Source: Actinomycetes bacterium
GTDB lineage: Bacteria > Actinomycetota > Actinomycetes > Actinomycetales > Cellulomonadaceae
Assembly (NCBI GenBank): GCA_023388235.1
Contig: JAEWGQ010000434.1
Span: forward strand, 1-6,577
Length of the DNA: 6,577 nucleotides
Direction: 5' to 3'
This document shows, piece after piece, positions 1-5,194 of this stretch. Each line of letters opens with the position of its first letter. Within the stretch, counting starts at the first letter, position 1. A program made the translations under genes and the position numbers. The notes beneath the pieces were generated by a model. That model was not told the origin of the DNA. It did no database searches and saw nothing but the letters and a program-made list of their open reading frames with translations.

Positions 1-1013
1 GCGTCGGTGCGCGGCCCGCGCGCGGAGGGCAGCTGGTCGTCCGGGACCGCCAGCCCCGCGTCGACGGCGCGCTGCCACAGCGCGGCCCGCCGCCGGGTGC
101 CCTTGCCGGAGAACTGCGGCAGCGCCACGAGCTGCGGCACGGACCGGGGGAGCGCCTGCGCCGCCGCCACGATCGCGGCGTCCGGCAGCACGCGGCCCGG
201 GGAGATGTCGCGCTGCCGGGCGTTCTCGTCGCGGGTCTCCCACAGCGAGCGCACGACGGCGAGCCGCCGGGGGTCGCGGATCGCGTGCACGCCCGAGACG
301 CGGCGCCACGGGTCGACGCGCGGGGCCGGGGGCGGCGCGAGGCGCACGGCCTCGAACTCCTCGGCGGCCCACTGCGCCTTGCCGGCGAGGGCCAGCCGCT
401 CGGCCAGCACCTCCCGGAGCTCGACCAGCACCTCCACGTCGAGCGCCGCGTACCGCAGCCACTGCTCGGGCAGCGGGCGGGTGGACCAGTCGACGGCCGA
501 GTGCTCCTTGGCCAGCCCGAGCCCGAGCAGCTCGGCGACGACCGCCGCCAGCCCGACGCGCTCGAGGCCCAGCAGCCGGGCGCCGAGCTCGGTGTCGAAC
601 ACCCGCGACGGGCGCATGCCCTGCTCGGCGAGCGCCGGCAGGTCCTGCGACGCCGCGTGCAGCACCCACTCCACGCCCACCAGCGCGTCGGACAGCGGCG
701 ACAGGTCGGGGACGGCGACGGGGTCGATCAGCGCCGTGCCGGCACCCTCCCGGCGCAGCTGCACCAGGTAGTTGTGCTGGCCGTAGCGGTACCCGGACGC
801 GCGCTCGGCGTCCACGGCGACCGGGCCGGTGCCCGCGCCGAACGCCTCGACCACCCGGGCGAACGCCTCGGGGGTGTCGACGACGGCGGGGACGCCGCCG
901 GACGGCTCGGTCAGCGGGGTGACGTCGGGCTCGGCCGGGCTGCCGGCCGGTGCGGTCAGCGGCGTGACGTCGGGCTCGGCCGGGCTGCCGGCCGGCTGGG
1001 GGACGGACTGCAT
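1..1013 (-). CDS. rnd: Ribonuclease D (DEDD-type 3'-5' exonuclease with HRDC domain), 3' end cut by window edge
   Basis: A 3'-5' exoribonuclease of the RNase D family, which in bacteria trims the 3' ends of tRNA precursors and other stable RNAs in the cytoplasm. The visible part is 337 full codons from ATG; no stop is reached at the edge. All three exonuclease motifs are present: Exo I DAE (D68, E70), Exo II HAASQDLPAL (D124) and Exo III YAALD (Y188, D192), giving the DEDDy metal-binding set. A single HRDC domain, thought to bind nucleic acid, spans about residues 242-320. E. coli RNase D is about 375 residues and actinobacterial forms are often longer, so a short to moderate C-terminal tail is probably missing. 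The first 40 residues are a Pro/Ala-rich lead with a 15-residue tandem duplication. There is no Shine-Dalgarno sequence, but a TACGGT box ends 6 nt before the ATG, suggesting a leaderless mRNA. It lies 46 nt after the LuxR-type regulator. Confidence 0.95.
   Translation of the reverse strand, partial: MQSVPQPAGSPAEPDVTPLTAPAGSPAEPDVTPLTEPSGGVPAVVDTPEAFARVVEAFGAGTGPVAVDAERASGYRYGQHNYLVQLRREGAGTALIDPVAVPDLSPLSDALVGVEWVLHAASQDLPALAEQGMRPSRVFDTELGARLLGLERVGLAAVVAELLGLGLAKEHSAVDWSTRPLPEQWLRYAALDVEVLVELREVLAERLALAGKAQWAAEEFEAVRLAPPPAPRVDPWRRVSGVHAIRDPRRLAVVRSLWETRDENARQRDISPGRVLPDAAIVAAAQALPRSVPQLVALPQFSGKGTRRRAALWQRAVDAGLAVPDDQLPSARGPRTD
906..995 (-). repeat. 45-bp tandem duplication inside the RNase D N-terminus
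   Basis: Two adjacent 45-bp units (906-950 and 951-995) match at 42 of 45 positions. They encode the 15-residue units PAGSPAEPDVTPLTA and PAGSPAEPDVTPLTE (residues 7-21 and 22-36). The length is a multiple of three, so the frame is kept. The duplicated part lies before the exonuclease domain, in a Pro/Ala-rich stretch likely to be disordered. Confidence 0.95.
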
Positions 1014-1019
1014 GGGACA

Positions 1020-1025
1020 ACCGTA
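1020..1025 (-). promoter_or_regulatory. Putative -10 box of the RNase D gene (leaderless)
   Basis: On the minus strand the hexamer TACGGT fits the actinobacterial -10 pattern TAnnnT and ends 6 nt before the ATG at 1013. That spacing would put the transcription start at or next to the A of the start codon. No purine-rich Shine-Dalgarno sequence precedes the ATG and no clear -35 is visible. Confidence 0.6.
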
Positions 1026-1026
1026 G

Positions 1027-1054
1027 GCCGTCGGGGCACCGCGGCCGCGACGGC
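1027..1054 (-). terminator. Possible hairpin terminator after the LuxR-type regulator
   Basis: Perfect 7-bp arms GCCGTCG (1027-1033) and CGACGGC (1048-1054) enclose a 14-nt GC-rich loop, starting 5 nt after the regulator's stop codon. There is no U-tract, which is common for actinobacterial hairpins but leaves termination unproven. The element also lies directly upstream of the RNase D -10 box, so an operator role is possible. Confidence 0.35.
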
Positions 1055-1059
1055 GCGCG

Positions 1060-1623
1060 TCAGGCGAGCAGGCCGGTGCGGATCGAGATGGCGACGAGCG
1101 CGGCGCGGTCGCCGGTGCCGAGCTTGCGGGAGATCCGCGCGAGGTGGCTCTTGACCGTCAGCGCGGACAGCCCGAGCTCGTCGCCGATCGCGCGGTTGCT
1201 GAAGCCGTCGGCCACCAGGCGCAGCACGGACAGCTCGCGGGTGGTCAGGTCGGGGCGGGTGCGCGCGAACGGCGACGGCACCGCGCCCGGGGCGGCGCCC
1301 GAGGGGCCGACCACGGCGTTCGGCTCGGTCGCGACGGCGCCCCGCAGGCCGCCGGTGAGCAGGCCCACGAGGTCCCGGCGCCCGGCGCGCCGGGCGAGCA
1401 GGATGACGCGGCCGGAGCCGCGGCGGCGCAGGTTGCGCACCAGGGTCTGGCCGTCGCCCTCGCCGAGCTCGGTCACCACGACGCACATCTGGCCGAGCCC
1501 GCGGCGGCGCGGGTCGGCGGCGGGTGCCCCCGGCCGGCGCGTCTGCGGCAGGGTGGCCGCGCGGGCACCCGTCAGCGCACCCGGCGCCGGCCCCGGTCCA
1601 CGTCGGATCGGCTCGATGCTCAC
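1060..1623 (-). CDS. Small LuxR/NarL-type regulator with degenerate receiver-like N-terminus
   Basis: A DNA-binding transcription regulator of 187 residues. The C-terminus (about residues 126-187) is a complete LuxR/GerE helix-turn-helix domain, with LTTRELSVLRLVADG leading into the recognition region LSALTVKSHLARISRKLG. Residues 46-100 resemble the second half of a response-regulator receiver domain: a hydrophobic strand CVVVTEL, then a strand RVILLA, a helix and a strand GAVATE. The first strands with the acidic pocket are absent. Where the phosphoacceptor Asp would be expected there is E52, so classical phosphorylation is unlikely. Residues 1-45 are Pro/Arg/Ala-rich. I chose the GTG at 1623 because AAGGGGG lies 7 nt before it. 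The in-frame ATG at 1647 (195 residues) has AAGGA only 1 nt away. Its place between DUF3000 and RNase D recalls the neighbourhood I remember for Streptomyces whiI, an atypical orphan response regulator, but this is unverified. Target genes cannot be read from the sequence; self-regulation through the upstream repeats is possible. Confidence 0.88.
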   Translation of the reverse strand: MSIEPIRRGPGPAPGALTGARAATLPQTRRPGAPAADPRRRGLGQMCVVVTELGEGDGQTLVRNLRRRGSGRVILLARRAGRRDLVGLLTGGLRGAVATEPNAVVGPSGAAPGAVPSPFARTRPDLTTRELSVLRLVADGFSNRAIGDELGLSALTVKSHLARISRKLGTGDRAALVAISIRTGLLA

Positions 1624-1630
1624 GACGGTG

Positions 1631-1637
1631 CCCCCTT
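1631..1637 (-). promoter_or_regulatory. Shine-Dalgarno sequence that decides the regulator's GTG start
   Basis: AAGGGGG on the minus strand lies 7 nt before the GTG at 1623, a good ribosome-binding distance. This favours the GTG over the ATG eight codons upstream. Confidence 0.6.
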
Positions 1638-1656
1638 GACGGTCCATTCCTTGCCC

Positions 1657-1685
1657 CCTGTATCGGCCCGTCACGCCCCTGTCTT
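1657..1685 (-). promoter_or_regulatory. Weak candidate promoter of the LuxR-type regulator
   Basis: On the minus strand AAGACA (1685-1680, four of six matches to TTGACA) is separated by 17 nt from TACAGG (1662-1657, a poor -10 lacking the final T). Transcription would start near 1650, giving a leader of roughly 27 nt that includes the Shine-Dalgarno sequence. The spacing is good but the hexamers are weak. Confidence 0.3.
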
Positions 1686-1696
1686 GAGCGGAACGG

Positions 1697-1730
1697 GTGA
1701 CATCGTGTCGTGCCGCGTGGCGGATGTCAC
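1697..1730. repeat. Inverted repeat GTGACATC...GATGTCAC upstream of the regulator
   Basis: Perfect 8-bp arms GTGACATC (1697-1704) and GATGTCAC (1723-1730) lie 18 bp apart, so the arm centres are 26 bp apart. The right arm runs directly into the next palindrome. It lies upstream of the regulator's candidate promoter, where an operator would be expected. Confidence 0.6.
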
Positions 1731-1749
1731 GCGTGACCGGCGTCACGCG
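1726..1749. promoter_or_regulatory. Nested GTCAC/GTGAC palindromes: operator candidate or DUF3000 terminator hairpin
   Basis: Two overlapping perfect dyads are present. The first is GTCACGCGTGAC (1726-1737). The second is CGCGTGAC-CGGC-GTCACGCG (1730-1749), with 8-bp arms and a 4-bp centre. The core GTGA-N6-TCAC matches the half-site spacing used by Crp/FNR-family regulators such as Crp and GlxR. A further GTCACGC lies at 1670-1676. The element is 22-45 bp past the DUF3000 stop, so its transcript could also fold into an 8-bp hairpin that helps end DUF3000 transcription, although no U-tract follows. The cluster of half-sites favours protein binding, but both roles remain possible. Confidence 0.5.
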
Positions 1750-1770
1750 GCCGGGCCGGGGTGGCGCGGG

Positions 1771-2352
1771 TCAGTGCCGCGGGCCGAGCGGGACGACGCC
1801 CTCGGGCAGCGGCGGCAGCCCGGCCACCGTGCACAGCAGCGTCCCCCACGCCCTCAGGTGCGGGGCCAGGTCGTCCTCGCGCGCCGTCCAGGAGGCACGC
1901 AGCTCGAGCTCGCACAGCTCCGGGCGCTCGTCCAGCGCGCCGAACGACTGCGACAGCACCCGCGTGACCGTCCCCCCGGCGGCGTGCGCCTCCACGTCCG
2001 CCGACGCGAGGGCGTCGGCGAACCACGACCACGCGACCTCGGCCAGCAGGGGGTCCTGCCCGACCTCGGGCTCCAGCGTGGCGCGCACCAGCGTCACGAG
2101 CCGGAACGCGCCCTCCCACGCCTCCTGCCCGGCCGGGTCGTGCAGCACGACGAACCGGCCGGAGGCCAGCGCGTCGGCCTCCGGGTCGCGCCGGGCGCTG
2201 CGCACCTCGGCGACGAGGGCGGCGGTGTACGGGGCGATCCGCGTGGGGCCGGGCGCCTCCTCGAGGGAGATCTCGGGGCGCAGGGCCACGCCCCGCAGCG
2301 ACCGCAGGGCACGCAGGAACTCCGGTGGCGCGTCACGGGGGCCGGTGCTCAC
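1771..2352 (-). CDS. DUF3000 family protein, function unknown
   Basis: A 193-residue protein that I recognise as DUF3000, an actinobacterial family of unknown function. Hallmarks are LRPEISLEEAPGPTRIAPY (about 24-42), ASGRFVVLHDPAGQEAWEGAFRL (63-85), LEPEVGQDPLLAEVAWSW (93-110), GGTVTRVLSQSFG (126-138), ELRASWT (150-156) and LRAWGTLLCTVAGLPPLPEGVVPL (166-189). The length is normal for the family. No signal peptide, membrane helix or catalytic motif is apparent, so it is probably a soluble cytoplasmic protein. I chose the GTG at 2352: conserved family sequence begins soon after it, and a TACCGT box ends 8 nt before it. Upstream in-frame codons would run into the divergent gnd gene. There is no Shine-Dalgarno sequence. 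The genes downstream on the same strand are the LuxR-type regulator and RNase D. I recall this neighbourhood being common in actinobacteria, but it gives no direct clue to biochemical role. Confidence 0.93.
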   Translation of the reverse strand: MSTGPRDAPPEFLRALRSLRGVALRPEISLEEAPGPTRIAPYTAALVAEVRSARRDPEADALASGRFVVLHDPAGQEAWEGAFRLVTLVRATLEPEVGQDPLLAEVAWSWFADALASADVEAHAAGGTVTRVLSQSFGALDERPELCELELRASWTAREDDLAPHLRAWGTLLCTVAGLPPLPEGVVPLGPRH

Positions 2353-2360
2353 AGGAGCCG

Positions 2361-2366
2361 ACGGTA
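2361..2366 (-). promoter_or_regulatory. Putative -10 box of the DUF3000 gene (leaderless)
   Basis: TACCGT on the minus strand fits TAnnnT and ends 8 nt before the GTG start at 2352, so the transcript would begin at or within a base or two of the start codon. It faces away from the gnd -10 box in the same 112 nt divergent gap. Confidence 0.5.
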
Positions 2367-2420
2367 GCGGCGCCGTGCCCGCAGGGTGGTCGCGGCACGC
2401 CGGGCCGCGAGCAGCCGCAC

Positions 2421-2426
2421 TAGGGT
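2421..2426 (+). promoter_or_regulatory. Putative -10 box of gnd
   Basis: TAGGGT fits TAnnnT and lies 38 nt before the gnd ATG. A start near 2433 would leave a leader of about 32 nt containing the Shine-Dalgarno sequence. No convincing -35 is seen 16-19 bp upstream. Confidence 0.45.
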
Positions 2427-2449
2427 GAGGACGCCCTGGCACCCCCTCG

Positions 2450-2455
2450 AAGGAG
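2450..2455 (+). promoter_or_regulatory. Shine-Dalgarno sequence of gnd
   Basis: AAGGAG lies 9 nt before the ATG at 2465. It is the clearest ribosome-binding site in the window and fixes the gnd start. Confidence 0.85.
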
Positions 2456-2464
2456 CTCCCGCGC

Positions 2465-3907
2465 ATGTCCGCTGCACCTGCCGCCCGGATCGGCGTGACC
2501 GGCCTGGCCGTGATGGGCCGCAACCTCGCCCGCAACCTGGCCCGGCACGGGTACGTCGTCGCGGTGCACAACCGCTCCTACGCGAAGACGCAGTCGCTCG
2601 TCGCGGAGCACGGCGACGAGGGCACGTTCGTGCCGTCCGAGTCCGTCGAGGACTTCGTGGCCTCCCTGCAGCGGCCGCGCACGATCATCGTCATGGTCAA
2701 GGCGGGCGCGGCGACCGACGCGGTGATCGACGAGCTGGTGCCGCTGCTGGACGAGGGCGACATCGTCGTCGACGCCGGCAACGCGCACTTCCCGGACACC
2801 CGCCGCCGCGAGGCCGCGCTCAAGGCCCGCGGCCTGCACTTCGTCGGGTCCGGCGTGTCCGGCGGCGAGGAGGGCGCGCTGCTCGGCCCGTCGATCATGC
2901 CGGGCGGGTCGCGCGAGTCGTACGAGGTGCTCGGGCCGATCCTCGAGGACATCTCCGCGAAGGTCGACGGCGTGCCGTGCTGCACCTACGTCGGGCCGGA
3001 CGGGGCGGGCCACTTCGTCAAGATGGTGCACAACGGCATCGAGTACGCCGACATGCAGCTCATCGCCGAGGCGTACGACCTGCTCAAGCAGGGGCTCGGC
3101 GCGTCGGCGGCGGAGATCGCCGACATCTTCCGCACCTGGAACGAGGGCGACCTGGAGTCGTTCCTCATCGAGATCACCGCCGAGGTGCTGTCCCAGGTGG
3201 ACGCCCGCACCGGGTCGGCGTTCGTGGACGTCGTGCTCGACCAGGCGGAGCAGAAGGGCACCGGGCGCTGGACGGTGCAGAACGCGCTGGACCTGGGCGT
3301 GCCGATCACCGGCATCGCGGAGGCCACGTTCGCCCGCGCCCTGTCCGGCTCGGTGCCGCAGCGCACCGCCGCCGTCGGCACGCTGCCGGCGCACGCCGCG
3401 GCGTTCCAGGTCGAGGACCGCGACGCGTTCGTCGAGGACGTGCGCCTCGCGCTGTACGCCTCCAAGGTCGTCGCGTACTCGCAGGGCTTCGACCAGATCG
3501 CGGCCGCCTCGGCGGAGAACGGCTGGGACATCGACCGCGGCGCGATGGCGCGGATCTGGCGCGGCGGCTGCATCATCCGCGCGCGGTTCCTCAACCGGAT
3601 CACGGAGGCGTACGAGCGGGACGCGGACCTGCCCCTGCTGCTCGCGGACGAGTACTTCACCGGCGCGGTGGCGAACGGCGTGGCCGCCTGGCGGCGCGTC
3701 GTGGCGCAGGCGGCCCTCGCGGGGGTGCCGGTGCCGGCGTTCTCGTCCTCGCTGGCGTACTACGACGGCGTCCGGGCCGAGCGGCTGCCCGCGGCGCTGA
3801 TCCAGGCGCAGCGCGACTTCTTCGGGGCGCACACCTACCGGCGCACCGACGTCGAGGGCACGTTCCACACCGACTGGTCCGGCGACCGCACCGAGCAGCC
3901 GGCCTGA
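2465..3907 (+). CDS. gnd: 6-phosphogluconate dehydrogenase, decarboxylating (long NADP+-type form)
   Basis: Converts 6-phosphogluconate and NADP+ to ribulose 5-phosphate, CO2 and NADPH in the oxidative pentose phosphate pathway, in the cytoplasm. At 480 residues it is the normal length of the long homodimeric form. The N-terminal Rossmann fold opens with GVTGLAVMGRNLA (10-22), and NRS (36-38) after the second strand fits NADP+ preference. The substrate loop is SGVSGGEEGALLGPSIMPGG (129-148). The catalytic segment KMVHNGIEYADMQ supplies K186, H189, N190 and E193. The helical C-terminal domain includes KGTGRW (264-269), R300 and RGGCIIRARFL (366-376). The tail HTYRRTDVEGTFHTDW (456-471) carries the Arg and His that reach the partner subunit's active site. 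One small departure is DAGN (103-106), where most members have DGGN; this is unlikely to matter. The ATG at 2465 follows AAGGAG by 9 nt. It diverges from DUF3000 and is followed after 33 nt by the aminotransferase, which seems to have its own promoter. Confidence 0.98.
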   Translation: MSAAPAARIGVTGLAVMGRNLARNLARHGYVVAVHNRSYAKTQSLVAEHGDEGTFVPSESVEDFVASLQRPRTIIVMVKAGAATDAVIDELVPLLDEGDIVVDAGNAHFPDTRRREAALKARGLHFVGSGVSGGEEGALLGPSIMPGGSRESYEVLGPILEDISAKVDGVPCCTYVGPDGAGHFVKMVHNGIEYADMQLIAEAYDLLKQGLGASAAEIADIFRTWNEGDLESFLIEITAEVLSQVDARTGSAFVDVVLDQAEQKGTGRWTVQNALDLGVPITGIAEATFARALSGSVPQRTAAVGTLPAHAAAFQVEDRDAFVEDVRLALYASKVVAYSQGFDQIAAASAENGWDIDRGAMARIWRGGCIIRARFLNRITEAYERDADLPLLLADEYFTGAVANGVAAWRRVVAQAALAGVPVPAFSSSLAYYDGVRAERLPAALIQAQRDFFGAHTYRRTDVEGTFHTDWSGDRTEQPA

Positions 3908-3927
3908 GCGGCCCCGCCGCCCGCTGG

Positions 3928-3933
3928 TAGGTT
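3928..3933 (+). promoter_or_regulatory. Putative -10 box of the aminotransferase gene (leaderless)
   Basis: TAGGTT fits TAnnnT and ends 7 nt before the GTG at 3941, the usual distance from a -10 box to the transcription start. The sequence between (CCGGCCC) has no Shine-Dalgarno match. The box lies in the 33 nt gap after gnd, so the gene can be expressed apart from gnd. Confidence 0.6.
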
Positions 3934-3940
3934 CCGGCCC

Positions 3941-5104
3941 GTGAACCCGCACCACGACGTCACGCGCGCCCTGGCCCGCCGGACGGGGACCAGCCCCGCC
4001 GACTGGTTCCTCGTCTTCAAGGCCCGCTACGGCATGCAGGTGGTGTTCGCGGCGCTGGCGGCGGCCCGGGGCGCGGGCGACGTCGTGACGCAGGCGTTCA
4101 CCTGCTCCACGGCGGTCGACCCGGTCCTGGCCGCCGGCTCCCGGCCCGTGTACGCCGACGTCGCCGCGGAGTCCGTCGCGATCGACGCCGCGCGGCTCAC
4201 CGTGCCCCCCGGGGCGCACGCCGTGGTCATGCAGCACACCTTCGGCATCGTGGACGCCGCGAACGGGGAGCGGCTGCGCGCCGCCGCCCACGCCGCCGGG
4301 GCGCTGCTCGTCGAGGACGCGGCGCACTGCGTCGGGCGGATGGCCACGGGCCCGGACGGCGCGCCGCTCGCGGACGTGTCGATCCACTCGTTCGGCGTCG
4401 AGAAGATGCTGCCGACGCGCTTCGGCGGCGCGGTGTGGGTCAGCCCCGACCTGCCCGATGCCGGGCTGCGCGCGCGCCTCGCGGGGGACCTCGCCGGGCT
4501 GCCGCGGATCGGCGCGCGCCTCGACCTGGCCGCCCGCACCTACCGGAACCAGACCCGGGTGCTCAACCGCGTGCCCGGGGCGCTCGGGCAGGGCGCCCGG
4601 CGCGCCCTCACCGCCGCCGGCGTGTTCGAGCCGGCGATCGCCCCCGTCGAGTCGCGCGGCGGCCTGCCGTACCCGCCGATGGCGCCGTCGGACTGGGTCA
4701 GCGCCCAGGCCGCCGCGGCGCTGCGCGGGCTGGACGACGTCGAGGCCGCCCGGACCGCCGTGGTCGCGCGGTACGTGCGCGAGCTGGCGGGCGCCGTCGA
4801 GGTCCCGGCCGGCGTCGGCGACGGCGCGCCCCTGGTGCGCTTCCCGTTCCTCGCGGCCGACGGCGCCGCGGCCGAACGGCTCGTGGCCGACCTGAACCGG
4901 CAGGGGGTGTACGCGGGACGGTGGTACCGCCCGGTGCTGTTCCCCGGCGTCGAGGACCCGGCCGCGTACCGCTACGACCCCGCCGACCCCGCGCTCGGCA
5001 CCACGCGCGACCTCGTCGAGCGGGTGGTCAACCTGCCGACGCGGGTGTCGCCGGACGAGGCGGGGCGCATCGCGGGGCTGGTCCGGGCCGCGGTCGGGGC
5101 CTGA
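3941..5104 (+). CDS. DegT/DnrJ/EryC1/StrS-family PLP-dependent aminotransferase
   Basis: A fold-type I PLP enzyme of 387 residues. Most members transfer an amino group, usually from glutamate or glutamine, to a keto sugar nucleotide for cell-surface glycans or secondary metabolites. Family landmarks occur in order: the N-terminal helix region (GMQVVFAALAAARGAGD, 31-47), FTCSTAVDPVLAAGSRPVYADV (53-74), HTFGIVD (99-105), VEDAAHCVG (124-132; D126 pairs with the PLP nitrogen, H129 is at the ring-stacking site) and SIHSFGVEKMLPTRFGGAV (147-165). In the last, K155 is the expected PLP lysine, so it should be an active aminotransferase rather than a Lys-to-His dehydratase relative. The C-terminal domain ends with VNLPTRVSPDEAGRI, typical of the family. 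The segment before the lysine's Gly-rich loop reads LPTRFGG instead of the more common LGxGxGG, so the subfamily may be divergent. The substrate cannot be named. The GTG start is supported by the adjacent -10 box. It converges on the ATP-grasp gene; a shared cell-envelope role is only a guess. Confidence 0.9.
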   Translation: MNPHHDVTRALARRTGTSPADWFLVFKARYGMQVVFAALAAARGAGDVVTQAFTCSTAVDPVLAAGSRPVYADVAAESVAIDAARLTVPPGAHAVVMQHTFGIVDAANGERLRAAAHAAGALLVEDAAHCVGRMATGPDGAPLADVSIHSFGVEKMLPTRFGGAVWVSPDLPDAGLRARLAGDLAGLPRIGARLDLAARTYRNQTRVLNRVPGALGQGARRALTAAGVFEPAIAPVESRGGLPYPPMAPSDWVSAQAAAALRGLDDVEAARTAVVARYVRELAGAVEVPAGVGDGAPLVRFPFLAADGAAAERLVADLNRQGVYAGRWYRPVLFPGVEDPAAYRYDPADPALGTTRDLVERVVNLPTRVSPDEAGRIAGLVRAAVGA

Positions 5105-5158
5105 CCGGCGGGAGGCGTTCGACCGGCGGGAGCGGCCGCTCCGGCGGGAGGGGCCCGA
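5105..5158. repeat. Three 18-bp periodic repeats in the convergent spacer, with a NotI-type palindrome
   Basis: CCGGCGGGAG occurs at 5105-5114, 5123-5132 and 5141-5150, exactly 18 bp apart, each followed by 8 variable bases. A degenerate fourth start (CCGGGG) follows at 5159. The second junction forms the perfect 14-bp palindrome GGAGCGGCCGCTCC (5129-5142). The repeats fill much of the 90 nt between the two convergent genes. Confidence 0.85.
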
Positions 5159-5189
5159 CCGGGGTCTGCCACCCCGCGCCGCCCGGCGC
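5129..5189. terminator. Possible bidirectional termination region between convergent genes
   Basis: Two short GC-only hairpins can form here: GGAGC-GGCC-GCTCC (5129-5142) and GCGCC-GCCC-GGCGC (5176-5189). Their position between converging genes fits shared termination. Stems are only 5 bp with a 4-nt loop and no U-tract follows on either strand, so the support is mainly positional. Confidence 0.25.
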
Positions 5190-5194
5190 CCGCG

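Noticed and set aside
7..1154. Long plus-strand frames opposite RNase D
   Set aside because: They are antisense to a gene with intact catalytic motifs, have compositionally biased sequence, and show no supporting start signals.
1624..1746. N-terminal extension of the LuxR-type regulator to an upstream start at 1746
   Set aside because: It would run through the palindrome cluster and the candidate promoter, and adds low-complexity sequence. The GTG at 1623 has a well-placed Shine-Dalgarno sequence.
2353..2571. N-terminal extension of DUF3000 to 2571
   Set aside because: It overlaps the start of gnd by over 100 nt on the opposite strand, and the added residues do not resemble the family.
2386..3930. 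514-codon plus-strand open frame overlapping gnd
   Set aside because: It is the neighbouring frame of gnd, Arg-rich and low-complexity. The gnd frame carries all family motifs.
2420..4387. 655-codon open frame on the minus strand opposite gnd and the aminotransferase gene
   Set aside because: It is antisense to two unmistakable enzymes, is dominated by Arg/Gly/Ala/Val as expected from a GC-rich shadow frame, and has no recognisable motif.
5132..5139. GCGGCCGC octamer as a special site
   Set aside because: It is a NotI sequence, but such GC-only palindromes arise often in DNA of this composition. It is kept only as part of the repeat description.
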